Shown one piece after another: positions 13,252 to 16,620 of a stretch of DNA of 16,620 nucleotides. Where the stretch lies: positions 1-16,620 of the forward strand of contig JAKALW010000004.1 of assembly GCA_021823945.1 (NCBI GenBank), written 5' to 3'. A program made the translations under genes and the position numbers. The notes beneath the pieces were generated by a model, which worked only from the letters and a program-made list of their open reading frames with translations, did not search any database and was not told the DNA's origin. The stretch's first letter is position 1. Each line of letters opens with the position of its first letter. The DNA comes from Microcaldota archaeon. Lineage in GTDB: Archaea > Micrarchaeota > Micrarchaeia > Anstonellales > VGKX01.

Positions 13252-13653
13252 TTATTGTTTCAGCACCCTGATGATGGAGCGCTTGCCAAGCGCGACCATA
13301 AGCTCGCATTCTTTCCCAGGCCCCACTTCGCTTAGGAGCTCTTCGGGCACCGTGAGGTCGAAAGTCTCAAATGTCGTGGTGTCCATGAGCTGGACTGTCG
13401 GGCCGTTCACAGAGATTATCTGCGCAGTCGCCCTGTCAATGATTGGAACCTCGACGTCCCCGTCCGAGGGGATGAGCAGGTTTTTCTTCTGCCCGTCGAA
13501 AACGCCTATCGCCGTAATCCTCATTTTTGCCGCGCCGTGCTTGCCCGGCTTGGACTTGTCAATGGACATGATTCTGCACGGTATGTCGTCGATGATGACA
13601 TACTTGCCCTCCTTGAGGTCCTTTCCTATCGCGAATATTTTTTCATTTGACAT
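13252..13653 (-). CDS. eif5a: Translation factor aIF5A (hypusine-containing)
   Basis: Archaeal homologue of eIF5A/EF-P that relieves ribosome stalling, for example at proline runs. 133 aa. The N-terminal SH3-like domain carries the modification loop SKPGKHGAAK, with K38 as the expected (deoxy)hypusine lysine; the human equivalent loop is SKTGKHGHAK. The C-terminal OB-fold runs from about residue 72 to the end (VPIIDRATAQIISVNGPTVQ onward). ATG at 13653 is preceded by GGTGG at 13661-13665, and a TATA box is found further upstream. The modifying enzyme deoxyhypusine synthase is not in this window. S24e follows after about 147 nt with no clear T-run terminator, so some read-through is likely. 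Confidence 0.96.
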   Translation of the reverse strand: MSNEKIFAIGKDLKEGKYVIIDDIPCRIMSIDKSKPGKHGAAKMRITAIGVFDGQKKNLLIPSDGDVEVPIIDRATAQIISVNGPTVQLMDTTTFETFDLTVPEELLSEVGPGKECELMVALGKRSIIRVLKQ

Positions 13654-13708
13654 ATATGATCCACCTTCTGAAATCTAAGAAGTATCAGGTGTTTTTATTC
13701 TCATGCGG

Positions 13709-13718
13709 TATTTTTAAA
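13709..13718 (-). promoter_or_regulatory. TATA box of aIF5A
   Basis: Minus-strand TTTAAAAATA is about 60 nt before the ATG and predicts a leader near 35 nt that contains the GGTGG site. The second AT-rich stretch GAATAAAAAC, nearer the gene, is a weaker alternative. Confidence 0.5.
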
Positions 13719-13742
13719 GATTAGGGGATTGGGCTTCTGGGC

Positions 13743-13748
13743 AAAAAA
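13743..13748 (-). terminator. T6 tract after glyS
   Basis: Six As on the plus strand give a T6 run 18 nt past the glyS stop on the minus strand, before the aIF5A promoter. No convincing stem precedes it; T-runs alone can end archaeal transcription. Confidence 0.4.
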
Positions 13749-13765
13749 CCCCCGCCTCCTCCATT

Positions 13766-15271
13766 TCACGCCTTCAGGTTCACCCGTGCTTCGGAAACGT
13801 TCTTTTCAATTAGCGCAGGCAACTCGGAAATCTTCACCCTTTCCTGCCCGCCGTCGTTCCTGTACCTTATGGTGACAGTGCCAGACTTGTCGGATTTGGA
13901 GTCGAGGGTGTCGTAATCGACAGTGAGGCAGTACGGCGTGCCGATTTCGTCCGCTCGCGCGTAGCGCCTGCCGATGCTTCCCGACTCGGAATACATTGTC
14001 TCTATGTGGTGCGAGCGGAGCATCGCGGTGACCTCGCGCGCCTTTTCCGCCAGGCCGTCCTTTTTCATGAGCGGGAACACGGAAACTGTGAAAGGAGCAA
14101 TTGACGGGGGGAAGTCGAACCATTCCCAGTCCTTTTTCTCAGTCTTGTCCCTGTACGAGTGCTCGAGTATGCACCAGAAAAGCCTGTCAGAGCCCATTGA
14201 CGGTTCGACCACGTGCGGCACGATTTTCTTCTTTTCCTCCTCCACGAAAACCGACAGGTCGTTCCCTGACATTTTCGCGTGTGCGCTGAGGTCATAATCA
14301 GTCCTGTACGCATTGCCTATTGTCTCGACATTGCCGTATGACGTCTCGACCTCCATGTCGAAATTGCCGCCCGAATAGTGCGGTGTCTCGCCCTTGCCAA
14401 GCTTCCTGAAATAGAACTTGCCGTAGGGTATGCCAAGCGCGAGGTAGAACTGGACCTGCCGCGCCATGAAATACGCCATGATGTCGTTTGGGATTGTCCC
14501 GTCAGCCACGAATTCGCCAGCTGTTTTTTCCACCGTTTTTTCCTGCCCGTCGGAGATAATCCTCATTTTCACGCCATTCACTGACGCGAAGTTCTCGTGC
14601 TTTGGGTTTGACGGGTTGAAGAAGTATTCAAGCTCCATCTGGGTGAACTCCCGCAGGCGCAGGAGCCCCTGCCTCGGTGATATTTCATTCCTGTAAGACC
14701 TTCCGACCTGCCCAACCGCAAGCGGCAGCTTGCCGCCGTAATTCCTGAAAATCCTTGGAAAGTCGAGGAATATGCCCTGCGCTGTCTCCGGGCGCGCATA
14801 GGCAGTGTTGCCTTCAAGCGGGCCTATGTTAGTCCTGAACATGAGGTTGAAAAAGCCGACTTCGCCAAGCTCGCCTTTGCACTGGGGGCACTTCAGGTTG
14901 GCGCTTTTTATCTCTGCCTCAAGCGCCTGCGGGTTTGCGCCGTCCATGTTCTTGCCAGTGCCTTCCTTGATTATGTGGTCTGCGCGGAACTTGTTCTTGC
15001 ACGCCTTGCAGGTCACAAGCGGGTCAGCGAAATTGGCTGCGTGTCCCGATGCCTTCAGCACGATTTCAGGGAGAATGGTCGCTGTCTGGACCTCGAGGTA
15101 GCCCTCGTACCTGATGAAATAGTCGCGCCACATGTCCTCGATTTTCATCTTGAGGTTCAACCCCGCCGGCCCGTAGTCGAAAAAGCCCGACGTGTGCCCG
15201 TATATCTCGTTGGACGGGACAAGGAACGACCGCTTTATGGCGATGTCTGTCAATTTTTCAAATAATGGCAT
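13766..15271 (-). CDS. glyS: Glycyl-tRNA synthetase, archaeal/eukaryal alpha2 type
   Basis: Charges tRNA-Gly with glycine; class II synthetase of 501 aa. Motif 1 is in SGFFDYGPAGLNLK (28-41). Two C-x2-C pairs, C88/C91 and C128/C131, form a zinc-ribbon-like insert seen in archaeal enzymes. RPETAQGIF at 160-168, motif 2 GRSYRNEISPRQGLLRLREF (190-209) and motif 3 EPSMGSDRLFWCILEH (356-371) are intact; motif 3 has GSDR where eukaryotic enzymes have GLGR. The anticodon-binding domain occupies about 390-501. ATG at 15271 is chosen because GTGATT (15275-15280) lies immediately upstream and serves as its ribosome binding site. The gene is divergent from nop5 across a 266-nt region. Confidence 0.96.
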   Translation of the reverse strand: MPLFEKLTDIAIKRSFLVPSNEIYGHTSGFFDYGPAGLNLKMKIEDMWRDYFIRYEGYLEVQTATILPEIVLKASGHAANFADPLVTCKACKNKFRADHIIKEGTGKNMDGANPQALEAEIKSANLKCPQCKGELGEVGFFNLMFRTNIGPLEGNTAYARPETAQGIFLDFPRIFRNYGGKLPLAVGQVGRSYRNEISPRQGLLRLREFTQMELEYFFNPSNPKHENFASVNGVKMRIISDGQEKTVEKTAGEFVADGTIPNDIMAYFMARQVQFYLALGIPYGKFYFRKLGKGETPHYSGGNFDMEVETSYGNVETIGNAYRTDYDLSAHAKMSGNDLSVFVEEEKKKIVPHVVEPSMGSDRLFWCILEHSYRDKTEKKDWEWFDFPPSIAPFTVSVFPLMKKDGLAEKAREVTAMLRSHHIETMYSESGSIGRRYARADEIGTPYCLTVDYDTLDSKSDKSGTVTIRYRNDGGQERVKISELPALIEKNVSEARVNLKA

Positions 15272-15335
15272 AATAATCACTTATATTAGCAGAAATTTGC
15301 CTATTTCCCGCTCTTGATTTTGGAATGCAAGTTAA

Positions 15336-15345
15336 TTAAATATAT
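15336..15345 (-). promoter_or_regulatory. TATA box of glyS
   Basis: Minus-strand ATATATTTAA is about 69 nt before the glyS ATG and predicts a leader near 43 nt. The site is AT-rich and nearly symmetric, so it could also serve a rightward transcript. Confidence 0.5.
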
Positions 15346-15386
15346 CAAGGATAAATAGAAGCACAAATATTTCAGCGCAAGCGGGC

Positions 15387-15537
15387 TTATATTTGACGCA
15401 AGTGCGCATGGGAGGGCTTGCAGCGCAACGCGCGCGCAGGTTTTGGTCATGCATGGTTTGCGGGTGATAAGACTATTTGCCCTAAGCGCAAATTGAGACG
15501 TGATTGGCGCAAGATTAACGCCGTGTGAGTGATTTCA
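15387..15537 (+). promoter_or_regulatory. Presumed nop5 promoter and leader
   Basis: TTATATTT at 15387-15394 is the best rightward TATA-like sequence. It implies a leader of about 120 nt, unusually long for this window. The leader contains two short inverted repeats: ATTTGC/GCAAAT with a 7-nt loop near 15475-15493, and GGCG (15506-15509) with CGCC (15519-15522). It ends with AGTGAT just before the ATG at 15538. I looked for C/D-box guide RNA boxes and found no convincing pair. Confidence 0.35.
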
Positions 15538-16620
15538 ATGGTTGACCGAAAACGATTTCTGGAGAAGGCGCGCATGGGAGTGCGCGCTGCCCTCGTGAGC
15601 AGGGACAATATCCTGTTCCACACAGTCGCGACAATAGACGACCTGAACAAGGTGTCGAACCTCCTCTTTGAGCGCCTCAATGAGTGGTATGGCGTATATT
15701 TCCCGGAACTGAAAGTCTCGGAGCCGGAAACATACTGCAAGTTCGTGGTCGCATTTGACAAGGACAACCCCATCGAGGCCGACATACGCTCGATTGTCGG
15801 GGACAAGGCTCCATTCATAATGGAGAAGGCGAAAGTCAGCATGGGCATGAAGACGCCCGCTTCCGACCTGGAGGAAATGCGCAACCTCGCAAAGCAGATT
15901 CTTTCAATGTTCGCCCTTAGGTCCGAATACGAGACTTACCAGCAGGGATTGGTGTCCGAGATAGCGCCAAACCTGGCATACCTCATGGAGCCGGCGCTCG
16001 CCGCTAAAATCATAGCCGCAGCAGGCGGCCTTGAAAGGCTTGCCACCATGCCATCGAGCACAATCCAGGTCCTTGGCGCTGAAAAGGCGCTCTTCAAGCA
16101 CCTTAGGTCAGGCTCGCCCCCGCCAAAACACGGAATAATTTTCCAGCACGCGTATATCTCCGCGTCGCCGAAATGGGCGCGCGGCAAGATAGCGCGCGCA
16201 TTGGCGTCAAAGGCAGCGATAGCTGTCAAGGCCGACATGTACACGAAGAATTTCATAGCTGAAAAGCTCAAAATCACGTTTGAAGCGCGCGCAAAGGCAG
16301 TGCTCGCGCAAAAGACTCCGCCTGGCGCGCAACTGGATGACCACACGGGCAACAAGCCCGAAGCCAGGTTCGAGCGCAGGCCGCCGCGCCGCGAAGGCGG
16401 GTATGGCGACAGGCCGCCGGCGCGTGTTGGCGGATTTTCCGACAGGCCGCCAAGGCGCGAGCCATTTGTCTCCGACCGCCCTGCATTTGTCAGGCGCGAG
16501 GAAGCCCCTCGCCGCGAAGGCGGATTTTCCGACAGGCCCCAAAGGAGGGAGCCGTTCGTTTCCGACCGCCCTGCATTTGTCAGGCGCGAGGAAGCCCCTC
16601 GCCGCGAAGGCGGATTCAAT
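15538..16620 (+). CDS. nop5: C/D-box RNP protein Nop5 (Nop56/58 family), 3' end beyond window
   Basis: Scaffold of the archaeal box C/D ribonucleoprotein that carries fibrillarin and directs 2'-O-methylation of rRNA and tRNA. 361 codons are present. Residues 1-100 are the fibrillarin-binding N-domain; about 105-170 is the coiled coil; the Nop domain follows with GSPPPKHGIIFQHAYISASP (192-211) and KWARGKIARALASKAAIAVK (212-231), the GAEKALF/kink-turn-L7Ae binding signature region. From about residue 275 the sequence changes to an Arg/Gly/Pro/Glu-rich tail with repeats, still open at the window end. Archaeal Nop5 tails are usually short and Lys-rich. AGTGAT precedes the ATG. The fibrillarin gene is often next to nop5 in archaea and may follow beyond the window. 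Confidence 0.94.
   Translation, partial: MVDRKRFLEKARMGVRAALVSRDNILFHTVATIDDLNKVSNLLFERLNEWYGVYFPELKVSEPETYCKFVVAFDKDNPIEADIRSIVGDKAPFIMEKAKVSMGMKTPASDLEEMRNLAKQILSMFALRSEYETYQQGLVSEIAPNLAYLMEPALAAKIIAAAGGLERLATMPSSTIQVLGAEKALFKHLRSGSPPPKHGIIFQHAYISASPKWARGKIARALASKAAIAVKADMYTKNFIAEKLKITFEARAKAVLAQKTPPGAQLDDHTGNKPEARFERRPPRREGGYGDRPPARVGGFSDRPPRREPFVSDRPAFVRREEAPRREGGFSDRPQRREPFVSDRPAFVRREEAPRREGGFN
16429..16620 (+). repeat. Tandem 90-bp repeats in the nop5 C-terminal tail
   Basis: Two 90-bp units (16429-16518 and 16519-16608) differ at seven positions, and only one changes the protein (Pro to Gln). Each encodes 30 residues beginning GGFSDRP and ending EEAPRRE. A third unit begins at 16609 (GGFN) and is cut by the edge. 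Shorter degenerate RRP/RRE/GG units precede them from about 16375. Confidence 0.9.

Noticed and set aside
15150..15165. GGTTCAACCCC resembling a tRNA T-arm
   Set aside because: It is inside glyS and no acceptor or anticodon stem can be built around it.
15440..15530. GTGATAA and GTGATTG as possible C boxes of a guide RNA before nop5
   Set aside because: No CUGA D box at suitable spacing on either strand, and the C-box matches are imperfect.
15936..16619. Long open frame antisense to nop5 with repeated RRGASSRLTNAGRSETNG
   Set aside because: It is the reverse-strand image of the GC-rich nop5 repeats; the plus-strand product has clear Nop domains and the antisense product resembles nothing.

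Overview
This window is chromosomal DNA from an archaeon. The evidence is a set of archaeal/eukaryal-type information genes (SRP54, aIF5A, ribosomal proteins S24e and S27ae, Kae1, the alpha2 glycyl-tRNA synthetase, Nop5, a Hef/FANCM-type helicase), TATA boxes upstream of most genes, and GGTGAT-type ribosome binding sites that fit the archaeal 16S 3' end. The lineage cannot be fixed from the sequence alone. Compact genes and divergent core proteins would suit a DPANN-like archaeon, but that is a guess. The window is almost entirely coding. It has no rRNA, tRNA, CRISPR array, insertion sequence or phage gene that I can recognise, and no gene-free stretch longer than about 300 bases.

Layout. 1-697 (-): N-terminal part of SRP54, cut by the window edge. 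903-1349 (+): membrane-anchored thioredoxin-fold protein with a CPHC centre. 1445-4234 (-): P-type Ca2+ pump of plasma-membrane type. 4416-6275 (-): Hef-like helicase without a nuclease domain, ending in a PCNA-binding-like peptide. 6501-9600 (+): small winged-helix regulator, cysK, cysE, a doubtful Cys-rich mini-ORF, then purM from its own promoter. 9740-10417 (+): orphan all-helical protein. 10524-13653 (-): aIF5A, S24e, S27ae, a CPBP-family membrane protease and kae1, all read leftward. 13766-15271 (-): glyS. 15538-16620 (+): Nop5, cut by the right edge inside an Arg/Gly-rich repeat tail.

How the genes fit together. CysE makes O-acetylserine and CysK converts it to cysteine, and the adjacent helix-turn-helix gene is a candidate local regulator. 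The right half is a translation and RNA-modification neighbourhood: initiation/elongation factor 5A, two small-subunit proteins, the t6A enzyme Kae1, glycyl-tRNA synthetase and the C/D-box RNP scaffold Nop5. S24e, S27ae and Kae1 being neighbours is a recurrent archaeal arrangement; here a membrane protease gene sits between S27ae and Kae1.

Two expression modes are visible. srp54, the Ca2+ pump, hef and purM have a TATA-like box about 25-27 nt before the start codon, which implies leaderless mRNAs. The thioredoxin, cysK, orphan, kae1, aIF5A and glyS genes have a GGTGAT-like site a few bases before the start. The most interesting points are a 13-bp inverted repeat that could sequester the S24e ribosome binding site, a palindrome over the S24e TATA region, an insertion plus a lost PGGP motif in Kae1, the Arg-rich repeat tail of Nop5, the C-terminal PIP-like peptide of the nuclease-less Hef, nested palindromes at the regulator promoter, and a degenerate duplication of the CPBP/kae1 junction.
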